Position numbers and translations under genes: made by a program. A stretch of 64,000 bases of DNA, taken from positions 394,711 to 458,710 of the forward strand of contig CM055106.1 of assembly GCA_029204225.1 (NCBI GenBank), read 5' to 3'. This DNA is from Diphasiastrum complanatum. Its lineage: Eukaryota > Streptophyta > Lycopodiopsida > Lycopodiales > Lycopodiaceae. This document shows, piece by piece, positions 12,861 through 23,247 of the stretch; position 1 is the first letter of the stretch; each line of letters opens with the position of its first letter. Under the pieces are notes generated by a model. That model had not been told where the DNA came from. It made no database searches and saw only the letters and a list, made by a program, of their open reading frames with translations.

Positions 12861-12929
12861 TGGATTATTGTAGCCATATTGTGTTGTCTGGAAGAATCAC
12901 TGCTTAGATATCAGTAGTAATAACATGTG

Positions 12930-12942
12930 GGCTCTAATACCA
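12930..12942 (-). promoter_or_regulatory. Primer-binding site of the 8.9-13.8 kb Copia
   Basis: The minus strand reads TGGTATTAGAGCC directly downstream of the LTR end ...TTCTACGACA. It matches the plant initiator-Met tRNA PBS with one change. Confidence 0.8.
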
Positions 12943-13785
12943 TGTCGTAGAAGCGAAAAAAACTGTTCAGTGTCACGAAAGCGAAAGTGTTTCTTTTAAT
13001 TTTTGTTTTTGTATTCGTGAACGATTTTGTGTCTTTGAATTTTCTTTTGCGCGGAAGCTTCACATGATCCTAGATACGCGACTGCACATCACATGACACA
13101 TTCTATTCTAGCAATCAAGATAGATAGCACAAGACAAGGAGATGCACGAAAATAGAATGACTATATTATCAATTTAATTTTAGAACGAGATCGTCAATGT
13201 CTCGCTCGTTGGTGGAATGACACTCTGCTCTTTCGTTGTGTTCTGCTTGTTGGCATACTTTTATGCATAGCTCTATTGTTTTTAGTATTTTTCTTTTCTG
13301 CTCTACTCGCTACGTTCTCTCTATCTCTTACAGTTGCTCTGTCTATTCAGATGTTTCTTTATGATCCAGAGATGATAGTTTATACCTCCACAGTGTGGAG
13401 TTTACAAGATGGCTAAACGCAGAAATCACAAGACTAGTTAACGCTAATCAACTAATTAGTTACTCTCCGTCGTTGCCACTCGTTTCACCTGGGCGTGAAG
13501 TCTACGACTCCAAGCCCGTTGAGCTGCCAGCTAGCAACACAAAAGATTCCCCTTCGTTTGTTTCGTTTCCTTTGTTTGCTTTCGCTCTTTTTGTTTCTTT
13601 CATAATCTTTCATTTTGCGTCCCTTTGCGGTTTGTGGTAATGGAGGTATGTTTATGATTCACAAATGATTCGTGAATCGTTCGTGCTTCGAGCCAAGGCA
13701 CGTTGACTGTCACAAATTGTTCTTGTTTGACCTTCGCTTCATGTTCGTGTTGCGGCAAAGTTGCAAGAGTTCACCATTTCTGACA
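12943..13785 (-). repeat. 5' LTR of the 8.9-13.8 kb Copia (843 bp)
   Basis: Bounded by TG...CA on the minus strand (TGTCAGAAATGG ... TTCTACGACA) and abutting the PBS. It matches the truncated 3' LTR at 8868-9641 with many substitutions. Confidence 0.85.
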
Positions 13786-14309
13786 AGAACAATCAAATAA
13801 TGATGACCCATGGCTTCACACGTGTGAAGTATAGCTATTGTACGGCCTGATAACAAAGAAATAGTTTACTAATGATTACTAAGAATTCATCCACAAAGAA
13901 AGTGCTTAAGAGAGTGAAAACGCCAAGATTGCTTCACAAACCAATGTTTCTCATCATTAAGGTTCACAATGGATCCATCATGGATCAAGTACATAATCAT
14001 CATAATCTCTCTCTAAGCTGCATCCAGCACGTGTGGGATAGCTCATTGTACTTATCCATATCTACTTTGGATAAGATCTATCAAGTTTGCCACATCATCC
14101 ATTGGTGGTTTGTGTTGACCTTCTAGATTCCTACAATCTAGGACCTAACTCCTATAATTTAGGAGATGTCATATTTGACTCAAATGAAAGCTAATCAAAA
14201 TGGATCTGAATATTACAAGTGTCATTTCACACGTGTGGATAGGTCCTCACACGTGTGGATCCACATAGATGTCAAAATACATCAGAAACCATGTGAAAAT
14301 TGCTAAATT
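13786..14309. other. Possible 3' flank or LTR of the next Copia
   Basis: No gene. CACACGTGTG words recur (about 13816, 14227 and 14246), as in the LTR at 7386. The RNase H frame of the neighbouring Copia runs into this segment at 14310 without its normal C-terminus, so it may be a diverged LTR joined by deletion. Confidence 0.3.
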
Positions 14310-16000
14310 CTAATAGTTGGCTAATAAAGTAGTGGCACTTTGATTATCACAAAATAATGTCATCGGAGCATACTGATTCAGATTTATATCTGAGAGTAAA
14401 TTTCTCAACCAAATTGCTTCCTTTGTAGCTTGAGAGGCTGCGATATACTCTGACTCAGTGGAAAATAGAGCTATCAAAGATTGCTTGTGACTGTTCCAGG
14501 AAATAGGACCGTCGTTGAGGAAGAATGTAAATCTGGAAGTGGATTTACGAGTGTCTACATCTCCTACCCAATTTGCATCTGTGTAATCACGGAGTAAATT
14601 GAGTTTGTTGTTGCTGACTACTCCATAACAAATGCAAAAGTCCATAGTAGCTCAAAAATATCTCATGACTCTGATAAGAGCCTTCCAATGTGTTATACCA
14701 GGGTTAGTCATAAACTGACTGAGAGAGCTGCCTGCAAAAGCTATGTCTAGCCTGGTACAGATCATGGCGTACATAAGAGATCCTATAATGGAATAGTAAG
14801 GATACTCACGCATCAGCTGCTTCTCATGAATTGTTTGAGGACACTGGTCCTTTGACAATTTGAGTCCTGGTTCCATTGGTAAGAGAGCTAACTTGCAATT
14901 AATCAGATTATATCTGACTAACATGACGGTAGATGTACCTTTGTTATGTAATGTAGATCAACTTCTATTTTCTGTCTCTGTGGATTCGTATACCAAGGCA
15001 AAAATGAGCTTTGCCCATATCAGTCATGGCAAATTCGAAAGATAGCATTGTCTTGGCCTCTTTTATCATATCGGTACCATTGTTGAAAAGCAATGTATCA
15101 TCCACATATAAAGTGATAATGATAAAAGACTGTTGCACTGCTTTGAGCAGATTGCTTCAAGCCATAAAGTGTCTTATGGAGTTTACACACATGCTTCTGT
15201 TTACCTTCAATAATATAACCTTCGAGTTGCACCATGTAAATGTCTTCTTCGATAACTCCATTGAGACATGTTGTATGTACATTCATTTAATATATTTCCA
15301 AATCTAATGTAGCGGCAAATGATAGCAAAAGTCGAATAGAAAAATGCTTGACTACTGGATTTAAGGTCTCAGTGTAATCGACGTTGTATACCTGAGAAAA
15401 TCCTCTGGCAAAAAGTCATGCATTTCTCCTGTTGATGTTTCCATTTGCGTTGTACTTGACTTTGAAAATCCATTTACAATCAACCACGTTTCTGCTAAGA
15501 GGTAATTCGACAATTGTCCATGTCTGGTTCTTGATAAGAAATGAATACTCTTTATCCATAGCTTCTTTCCAGAGATCTGAATCAGGCTGATTGAGTGCCT
15601 CTTGGACAGATGTCGGTTTCTGAACAAGGTAAGTTGTAGACTCGTCGATATACCGGTTAGATGGTTTGCTAGTTCTTGAAGATCTTCTGGGTAATAGAGG
15701 AAGTTGATCACTTCGATCATACTATAGTTGTTGAACTACAACATCATCATATTCTGATTCGCCATTGATTTGTTTTTCATCGGAAGCAGAAGAGCTTGGA
15801 CCTTCAATGGGAATAGTCGCTTGCGAAACTGGAAAGTTCAATGCATCAAGAGAATCTGACAGGTCGGCTACATGGAAACTGCCCTTTTCTTTGAGGCCTT
15901 GAAACTGATCTTCGATGAAGATGACATCCCGGCTAGTGAATATCTTCGACTTGATGGGATCAAACAACTTGTAGGCTTGATCTAAAGTAGTGTAGCTTTG
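14310..16000 (-). pseudogene. Second Copia pol fragment (IN tail, RT, RNase H)
   Basis: Minus strand from 16000 downward: integrase C-terminal KLFDPIKSKIFTSRDVIF (15722-15990), a Ser-rich linker, RT N-terminus with NVVDCKWIFKVKYN (about 15440-15500), RT HTTCLNGVIEEDIYMVQLEG and CKLHKTLYGLKQS (15098-15286), RT thumb SIIGSLMYAMICTRLDIAFA (14652-14924) and RNase H RDYTDANWVGD, STESEYIAAS and EAIWLRNLL ending at LFCDNQSATTLL (14310-14645). It is disrupted by stops and frameshifts. Its upstream end at 16000 is a sharp junction with the duplicated PPR segment. Confidence 0.85.
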
Positions 16001-17407
16001 TGCATGTGCCCATTCTAGCTTAGTAGATCAAGGTCGTTATTTCTTTGATTACATGTGTAAAAATCAGGGCGTCACACCAACCAAGGAGCACTATGCATAT
16101 ATGGTTGATCTTCTAGGGCGTGTAGGGTGCTTAGCCGATGCTGAGCTCTTTATTAACAAAATGCCAATTCAGTCTAATAGTGTGGTTTGGATAACTTTGC
16201 TTGGTGCTGCTAGAAACCATGGCCATGCAGAAATAGGAAGACATGCCTTTGATTGTGTTGTGAAGTTGGACGCAAAAAATGCTGCACCTTATGTGCTGCT
16301 ATCAAACGTCTATGCAGATGTTGGTAAGAAGGATGAGTTAGCAAAGATCAAAAATCAAATGAAGGAGCCAGGTGTGAAAAAAGTGCCTGGGTGCAGCTGG
16401 ATCGAATTTGATAACCAACTGTATGCCTTTGTTGTAGGTGATGCAACCCATATACAAAGCAAGGAGATTCAAACATTGAACTATATAGATTGGTAGGGTT
16501 GATGACGATGATAGGGTATAAACCTAATTTAAGCTTTGTGCTGGATGATGTGGAGGACGAGGAGAAGGAGAATGCTTTGTGTGGACATAGTGAGAAGCAG
16601 GCCATTGCTTTTGGGCTCATCAACACGCCTTTTGGGACACCTATTCGCATCAAAACGAATATTCAGGTGTGCGAGGTTTTGACATTCTACGAGTAAATTT
16701 TTTGCGAGTTTTGCGTTTCTTCCATGACATGCTCCAACAAAATGGTAGCACATGGTGTGCTAATTCAGCTTGCATGCCGGTGTGTTAGCCAAGTAAATTA
16801 TAAAATAGAAAAGCTATTTTGACACATTCGAGAACCGAATTTTGAGTAAAAACATTATTTCAGAATATTTATTTAAACCTCCCAACATAGTAAGCCGACG
16901 TGCTAAGTAAAACAACTAAAAATAAAATTACAGTGTTTAAATAAGCACGTTGGCATGCTATATGAAATGAGAAATTTTTTTTGCAACCAACCAAGATAGC
17001 ACGCCGACATGCTATATGAAATGAAATTTTTTTTTTGCAGCCAACCCAGATAGCATGCCGACGTGCTTTTTGGACTGGCTACAAAAAAAAAATTAATTTG
17101 AATTTTTTTTTACTTAGTGGGATCTTTAACTATGTACCAAACCACATTCTTAATAATAAACATTGAAGTAGTAGCATAAAAAGGGTGGCACACAATGTGC
17201 TATCTTTTTGTTGAATGATGGCAGGAAAGAAACTCACAAAACTCGCAAAAAATTTACTCACAAAATGCTAAGGCCCGGGTGTGCGGTGACTATCACAATG
17301 CCACAAAGATCATCTCAAACATTGTTGGGTGTGACATCAGTGTGATGGATGCAAACAGAAACCACCATTTTAAGAATGGCTTCTGTTCCTGTGGAGATTA
17401 TTGGTAA
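16001..17407 (+). pseudogene. Truncated DYW-PPR pseudogene, interrupted by a transposon
   Basis: This is a copy of the last roughly 260 codons of the PPR gene at 38726-42839. It begins inside the last PPR and E-domain region (DQGRYFF.. then MCKNQGVTPTKEHYAYMVDL) with no start codon. A one-base gain near 16465-16475 shifts the frame (the first frame stops at 16496), and the reading resumes as LMTMIGYKPNLSFVLDD. The deaminase HSE motif is kept, but the sequence is split after ..QVC by a 603-bp element. The tail resumes at 17279 as [12 protein letters not shown] and ends FCSCGDYW-stop at 17407. The second cysteine of the CxxC zinc motif is now Tyr. It cannot make a working editing factor. Confidence 0.93.
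16674..17276. mobile_element. 603-bp inverted-repeat transposon (MITE-like) with TSD
   Basis: The ends are about 80-bp imperfect inverted repeats. The left begins AGGTTTTGACATT and continues to GAGTAAATTTTTTGCGAG; the reverse complement of the right begins GGGCCTTAGCATT and continues to GAGTAAATTTTTTGCGAG. GGTGTGCG flanks both sides (16666-16673 and 17278-17285), and the intact PPR paralogue has a single GTGTGCG there. The 8 bp (or 9 with one mismatch) duplication fits a Mutator-like or hAT-like element. The interior has no ORF but contains GCAYGCCGRCRTGCT-type palindromic subrepeats (16900-17070). Confidence 0.88.
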
Positions 17408-17707
17408 TGATAAGTTGAAAAAAGCTTATTTGAACAGCAGGCAAAAGGCTTGATTCCGAAGTTTTTTGGCAGCCTTGGTTGTGACACTTTTAACTTCACA
17501 ATGATGGCCAAGGTTGATCACTCATGAGTGTATTCTTATTGGTCTTTTGAAGACAATACAAGTCATTGACCCCCATTTTCTCTCCATTTTTGCCAGACTA
17601 CTTTCCCTACCCACCCTTCATTTGGAAAATAGTATACCTTGTTTTCAAAGTGAGTCATAAATTATTTAGCTTCATTTCCAAATCTTTAATGTGTGCTCAA
17701 TGACATC

Positions 17708-17841
<134 letters not shown>

Positions 17842-18702
17842 AAACGATATTTCTATTGATCAAATAGGTATTGTTTTTACCACGTTCTCATTTTTGTTTT
17901 TAAACATGGATTAATGTAAGTATTAGTAAAATTTGGATTATTTTTCATTGTTTGCTTTTTGTTGGTTAAAATTTTCTAGAAACAAATACAAGCCCTTACT
18001 CGGCCGTTAGTGTTGGAACTACACATGTTTTAATTTTTGCTCTATAGTACTTTTTTAGTACTTTATTCTCTCTACGTCGTTGCATTGAGTCTTTTATTGT
18101 TGTGTTTGGGCTCAATTTTTTCGGCTTCTTTTGATGGCTTTTTTAAGTTTGTTATTGGATTCTAGTGCTTGTTCTTCCCCTTGGCTCACCATTGACCTCA
18201 TCTCGTTGTCGCGCTCTCCTTTGGTTTTGCCGTCATCTCTCCCTTGGCCATAGATGCCCCCACTCCATGGCCATGATGTGGCGGTTGGTTTGCTGTTTGT
18301 TCCTTCTGTCTGGGTGTGTGGAGTGTGAAAATTTGTGAACAATACTTCAATATTATTGGCAATTTGGGGCCAAAACTCATAAGTAAACTTAGAGATAAGT
18401 TTCTCCACTTGTGTAGAGGCCTAAATAGTAACATTACTATTTTCTAAAGGTTCTAGAAGTGTCAAAATTCAGAGGTCTAGAGAGGACTTGGTTTTGATGT
18501 CATATATAGCATGAAGTTTCAAAATTTAGAAGTCTAGAGAAGATTTAGTTTTGATGTCATATATTACATTTAGTCATATTGTGGCAGTTTTTTACTAAGT
18601 GTTGGATAAGCTAGGATTAGGGCCATCTTCCAAGAGATACTCATCTTCCAAGACTATAAGTAGTAGAAATGGCGTGGAGAACATCAGTCGTTCCCTCCAT
18701 CT

Positions 18703-19457
18703 TTGAGAATTTTGTTGAAAGAACAATCCATGTGGCTTGAGGAAATGAAGATGCGGATTCAGAAAGTGAGTGTATACACTAAAGCATCAGTGGATCGACA
18801 ACCACATGTGCATGAAAGGGAAGAAACTTCTGAAGATGAAGATGATCCTAGCAATGAGTCTAATGAGCAAAGCGACAACGACAAAGCGGATGAGCGAAGC
18901 GATGAAATGAGTCAGATGAGCAGAGCGACAATGAAAGTGAAGTCCTAGACCCAAATACACTTGCAGGCAACAAAAGTCCAATTCAAGATTCGGATCAAGT
19001 TGCAACAACAGATGGTGAAAATTAGAATTCAGATGAAAGTCAAGATTCAGATCAGGATGTGAAGATAATTGAACGTCCTTTCGAGTTTCATTTCAACCAT
19101 CAAAGTCCGGAACTTGACCTACATCAATACCTTAATCTGGTCAATGAACAAGCAACTATGGATCATCAAATTGAGAATATTGCTATGCTCAAAGAAACTC
19201 GATCAAGGCATTCACCAAAATTTCAGAGTGAGGACTATATGGCACCGATACTTCATGGCTTGGAATTGAGTAGCTATTTAAAGGATCCGATCTACGAACC
19301 AATTCATTTCGATTTGGAATCTTTTGAAAATATTTTTATTTTTGACAATGATCTAATGGAGTATGAGGTATTCAACATGGATACTGGTAGAAATGAAGAG
19401 ATTTTATTAATCCATGAAAATCCTACTTGTGGCGTTACTGAACCAAAATATCAATAA
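18703..19457 (+). pseudogene. Unidentified acidic ORF remnant
   Basis: Two ORFs form one broken reading. The first (18703-18948) is acidic and polar (EETSEDEDDPSNESNEQSDN). A frame change near 18910 leads to SDNESEVLDPNTLAGN, one stop codon near 19022, then 19059-19457 with HQSPELDLHQYLNLVNEQ and a hydrophilic acidic end. I do not recognise the family. It begins where the segmental duplication ends, so the first codons are probably not its original start. It could be a transposon-encoded accessory protein or a decayed host gene. Confidence 0.3.
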
Positions 19458-20604
19458 AAGTGTAGTATAAATGATTATCATTCCCACAGGGAGCATCATA
19501 AAGAGGTATTATGTCATTATTGGTGAGATAAAAAGATTTATCTTTGAAGTCCAGTGAAATGGAAATGTAAAGCTGGTTGTCTGATTCTAGGTAGGTGGCC
19601 AGTACCGCCATTGAGAATGGTACAAACAGACACCAAGAAAGATATTCAGACAGTTCAACCAAGAAATCCAGATTTCAGATTAGAGTAAGAACTCGGAATA
19701 ATTAGACATCGCCACAGTAGTAAGATCACACGCTTCACCGTTTAGATCTGAACTTAGCCAAAACAAGAATGCCACAAGGCCAACAAATGACTGCTACAGG
19801 CAATGCTTACAATGGACTATGTCGACCCTCAACAGTCTTCATAAACTTGCTACTCACTTATTCTGATAAAGCAGTTCCAAACACAACATAGTTCAATCAA
19901 TTACTAGGTCTAGTTCTAATTATAAATCCATGCATAGCATAGAATCCATTATTCTGAAGAATCACCATGAATTTTCTAGGATCAGTCAGAATAGACAATG
20001 ACAACAGGGGTGTGATTCATTCGACAAGAAACTGAAATGCAGTATAACGTTCTTGAGAAACCAGAAGTGTCTATCACCCACTCCTTCAAATTCTTACGAA
20101 AATACAGACTACATATACAAGGTTGGCATGTCATTGCATTGATTCAAGCCAACGAAGACAGTAGACAATATTTTATTCTGCCATAATAGCTCAGACAGAA
20201 GAGAAAACAACTCTTGCTTTCTACCATGCAGAATAATGAATGAATTAATGAAAAATGAGCATGGGCTCTACTATATGTGTGTTTGAGGAAACAGGCAGAA
20301 TGCCCATAAAATCTGAAACGTCATATTTGGTGAGGTATCCGATGGTTTGTTGTTACGTAGAGAGAGTTTGGTGTGAAATGCTGCCTCTGCCACTTCGAAA
20401 TAAACATAAGTTCTAGAGAAAGTAGTTATGGTGTTTTTCTAATATGGTGGGAACTTCACGTCACCAGTTCTTCAAAAAGTTACCCTTCAATAGCTTAAAG
20501 ACAAGCTTCAAACTTCAATAGGAGGATGATGTATGTTCTGGCCTGTGTCCAGCCTTGTGCAGACCATGAAAGAGTTACACATGGCCAGCAGTCACCTGCC
20601 ACGT

Positions 20605-20644
20605 CACTGATGTACGTGGTAGTCACCTGCCACGTACATCAGTG
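20605..20644. repeat. Perfect 15-bp inverted repeat with 10-nt loop
   Basis: CACTGATGTACGTGG at 20605-20619 is exactly complementary to CCACGTACATCAGTG at 20630-20644. The word GTCACCTGCCACGT also occurs as a direct repeat at 20591 and 20622. Confidence 0.9.
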
Positions 20645-20778
20645 TGAATGTTGAATGGTCAACTCGAACATTTCTTTGGTATGGTCGAATGTTTGTTTGT
20701 CTGACATTCAATAGCTCGTGTCTAAAGGGACGTTGAAGAACATATAATTATAGCTGCAGACCTGGCTTCGAATGTTGG

Positions 20779-20860
20779 CTGCCTGGATCCGAATAGAAAA
20801 CTGCCTGGATTTGAATAGAATTATGTCTGCCTGGATTTGAATAGAATTTTGTCTGCCTGT
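20779..20860. repeat. Tandem GCCTGGATTTGAATAGAA repeat
   Basis: Four imperfect copies of about 22-27 bp beginning GCCTGGAT or GCCTGTGAT. Confidence 0.75.
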
Positions 20861-21225
20861 GATACGTTTCGAAGTGGAGGTGCTTGGATTAATGTAGACA
20901 CATGTGGGACACATATGGACTAGCAATATCTCAAACTGTCCCAACAACTCAAACTGTGTAAATCTACATGCTATTGTGACATACTTTTTGATACTCGAGC
21001 TAAGACACGTACATCAGAGTTGGGCTTCCTCGCTAACAGAACCACTGTAGTTCCGTCTTCGAAGCTGAGACCCAGTCACATCAGGCTACTGTAAATACAG
21101 TTTAGTAGGATCATTTGGATCAATGTACGCATGTCTAATGATCACGTCAACTGGGCAGTTGGAAAAAGATCCAATATGGGTGTTGTGGATCGTGACAAGT
21201 CACTTTCACGCAAAGATCGTAAGAC

Positions 21226-21542
21226 CTATTCGACCCATCTGGGATCACAGGATGTACTTTGCCTAAAACATTATTGCATAAAAATATTGGTTGATTGAAG
21301 CGCTCCTCATGTATAAATAGCAATGGCATATCAACAACAAAGAGGTTCCCGATCGGCTTGTCAACAACAAAAATCAAGTGAACATTTGAAAAATATAGCT
21401 TTCCTTTTGCTGAAAAACTTCCCCCTGGAATATCGGGGATCTTGTCTGCTTGACACTCCACACCTTCGCGGGTGAGCACAAAAAGCTCGCCTTCAAAGGG
21501 CATGGGCAACCCATTCGGAAACAACTGTGGATTCACCGCCAT
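21226..21542 (-). CDS. WBP2-like GRAM-type protein, first exon only
   Basis: The minus strand starts MAVNPQLFPNGLPMPFEGEL and continues to a QADKIPD segment, GGSFSAKGKLYFSN, VDMPLLFIHEERFNQPIF and NNVLGKVHPVIPD. This closely resembles the N-terminal half of plant WBP2/UPF0664-family proteins, whose GRAM-like domain is in general linked to lipid or signalling roles; the plant function is unclear to me. Similarity ends at ..GSNR, where AATAG then GTCTTACG offers a splice donor (intron starting at 21225). Beyond it the ORF runs on to 21147 in unrelated sequence. The start Met matches the family start and lies downstream of a CT/GA-rich leader. The remaining exons were not found in the 2.5 kb below, so this is either a gene with a long intron or a captured or truncated fragment. 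Confidence 0.75.
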
Positions 21543-21548
21543 CTCCCT

Positions 21549-21553
<5 letters not shown>

Positions 21554-21579
<26 letters not shown>

Positions 21580-21597
21580 AGAAAGAGAGAGAGAGCA
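21554..21597. repeat. CT tract facing a GA tract in the leader
   Basis: (CT)13 at 21554-21579 is followed by GAGAGAGAGAGAG-type sequence at 21583-21596. On the minus strand this lies just upstream of the WBP2-like ATG and could fold back on itself. Confidence 0.8.
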
Positions 21598-21600
21598 GGC

Positions 21601-22521
21601 TCGAATCCTATTCAATGAGAGAGAAAGAACATGCTGGTCATTGAAGACTCGAGGAAGAAGAAGGTATGGTCCGATTTTACAATGCTCGTTGCCAGCCTTG
21701 GCAAGAACGCTCGAAGATCAAATCTTCCCGTCCAAGTTGAAGCTAGGTCAATTAGGGACCTTAGAATAAGACAGCCCTACATAACTTAGAAGAGGGCCCA
21801 TAAATATATCTTTTGCAACTTAGAAAAAAAGCTTTAGGCCTTTTCCCCAGTTAAATGGAACTTAGGAACGAACTCGACACGGAGTGTCGATAAGCCAAAA
21901 AAGTGCCTCCAAAAATATATAAAGGCCTTCAGTAATAAAAATGCTCATAGGCAATGCCATATATGCAATGTCTTGACCTTAGAACTGGGCCTTAATTAAG
22001 CCTTGCCAACATCAACCAGCAACTCGACACATCACCACGGTACATAATATTAGAAATAGGTGAAAACTCAGCTAGGCACTGCATCACATAACCACATTTC
22101 CAGCTTTTCCATAAAAATGTCGAAAAAAATAGATAAATATCATAAACAGTATACCACACTTGTATCAGTGCTTTGGATTATTGTTCAACGCTTTATGGAT
22201 CCACTTTACAAGAGTTTCAAGTGGCATCTATTGGAGAATCTTATCTCTATGGATTCTCTAGAACTCAACTGCCAGCATCTAATTCGCGTGTATATTTGAA
22301 AAATATGGACGTGAATAATGATTGGGAATGTTCTCTCACTCAATCAACACTCTATTGAAAACTGATTTTAAATATGCCAACAATCTATATCAATTTTTTT
22401 GGAGAAGTTTGCATTGCTCGGTGAGTTTTAACAAGATAAATATTCGATTGAGTAATGTCAACAATGTTTTTCTACAGTTGGAGAATCAGAATGGCAGAAT
22501 TGTTATTTCCATGGTTCAACC
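21601..22521. other. No gene recognised
   Basis: Several short ORFs (22060-22612) in different frames without recognisable motifs. They may be decayed internal sequence of the retroelement that ends at 23247. Confidence 0.4.
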
Positions 22522-23184
22522 TTGGAATACATATATGATCTCCTGTATCAATGCTTCAGGCATATACATGGCCAATTATGGTTTACTAATTTTTGCAGTA
22601 AATTTCATTTAAAATCCAAACTAGCAGAATCAGAATTCAATGGAGTTGACTTGTCTTGGCCAAATTTGAATGAAAATTTGTCCAGGTTTGAAGAAATATA
22701 TTTTGGTCAACAATATGCCCAGAGAAATGTTTCATTATACAATCAAGTGTCATTCTTAATGTCGATTACTTCATATGGAGCATATTTATTTGAACAACAA
22801 CTCATGACTACCATTGCTCATGGAAGAATTGTAATTTTCTTCATCAAGTTGGCAAACAACACGGATTTCCAGCTACAACAGAAGATCCGGATGCAAGACA
22901 AAAACAAGAATCCAAGGGAATTGGATAAGCAACCAATTTGGTATGATGTTGAAGAAGCGGACAAAAGAGGATATTGTGGTATTATACTCTGTCCATTCCA
23001 TACAGATTGGTTCCCCACAAACAATATGGTGCTTCATCCAACTCTTCTTCAACCATCATTTTTCCTTCAACGGAATAAGGATTGCAGTCTAAAGCTAATA
23101 AAATGGATTCAATTCGGCAGCTTTGGATCTGTAACGATGCAACAATTTTGGACAACACATCTTCCATCGTCACTATTTCACTGA
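22522..23184 (+). CDS. Unidentified 220-aa ORF, probably retroelement-internal
   Basis: An uninterrupted 220-codon frame, unusually long for this AT-rich region. It has no signal peptide, transmembrane run or zinc motif that I can name. It is rich in aromatic residues and Gln/Asn (for example FSRFEEIYFGQQYAQ-like and MTTIAHGRIVIFFIKLANN segments). It ends 63 bp before a polypurine tract and an LTR-like start, which places it at the 3' end of a retrotransposon interior, but it lacks RT, RNase H, integrase or chromodomain signatures. It could be a non-conserved accessory ORF, a chance ORF, or a decayed host gene. I assign no function. Confidence 0.3.
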   Translation: MEYIYDLLYQCFRHIHGQLWFTNFCSKFHLKSKLAESEFNGVDLSWPNLNENLSRFEEIYFGQQYAQRNVSLYNQVSFLMSITSYGAYLFEQQLMTTIAHGRIVIFFIKLANNTDFQLQQKIRMQDKNKNPRELDKQPIWYDVEEADKRGYCGIILCPFHTDWFPTNNMVLHPTLLQPSFFLQRNKDCSLKLIKWIQFGSFGSVTMQQFWTTHLPSSLFH

Positions 23185-23237
23185 GACGATTAAGCTGATC
23201 AGACAAGCATCTTCATTTTTTAGGACAAAGATGTTTA

Positions 23238-23247
23238 ATAGGGGAAG
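23238..23247 (+). promoter_or_regulatory. Polypurine tract
   Basis: ATAGGGGAAG immediately precedes TGTCATGTACTG, the arrangement of a plus-strand PPT and 3' LTR start. Confidence 0.5.

Larger units (their letters stand above)
8868..13785 (-). mobile_element. Copia retrotransposon with both LTRs, gag deleted
   Basis: The minus-strand order is 5' LTR (13785 to 12943), PBS (12942-12930), protease, integrase, reverse transcriptase, RNase H, PPT-like AAGAGAGAG and 3' LTR (9641 to 8868). Only about 180 bp separates the PBS from the protease motif, so nearly all of gag is missing. The 3' LTR lacks its last 80 or so bases. Pol is full of frameshifts and the LTRs differ at many sites, so this is an old, dead, formerly non-autonomous or internally deleted copy. 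Confidence 0.85.
19458..21146. other. Intergenic, no gene recognised
   Basis: AT-rich sequence with only short unremarkable ORFs. It would contain the downstream exons of the WBP2-like gene at 21.2-21.5 kb (minus) if that gene were complete, but I found no sequence encoding the expected GGCGTFVP-type segment. A hairpin and a small tandem repeat inside are listed separately. Confidence 0.5.

Noticed and set aside
19435-19662. Minus-strand ORF with CLFVPFSMAVL considered as the next exon of the WBP2-like gene
   Set aside because: Only about five residues line up with the expected CGTFVPLF-type segment, flanking residues do not fit, and no clean acceptor in the right phase was found.
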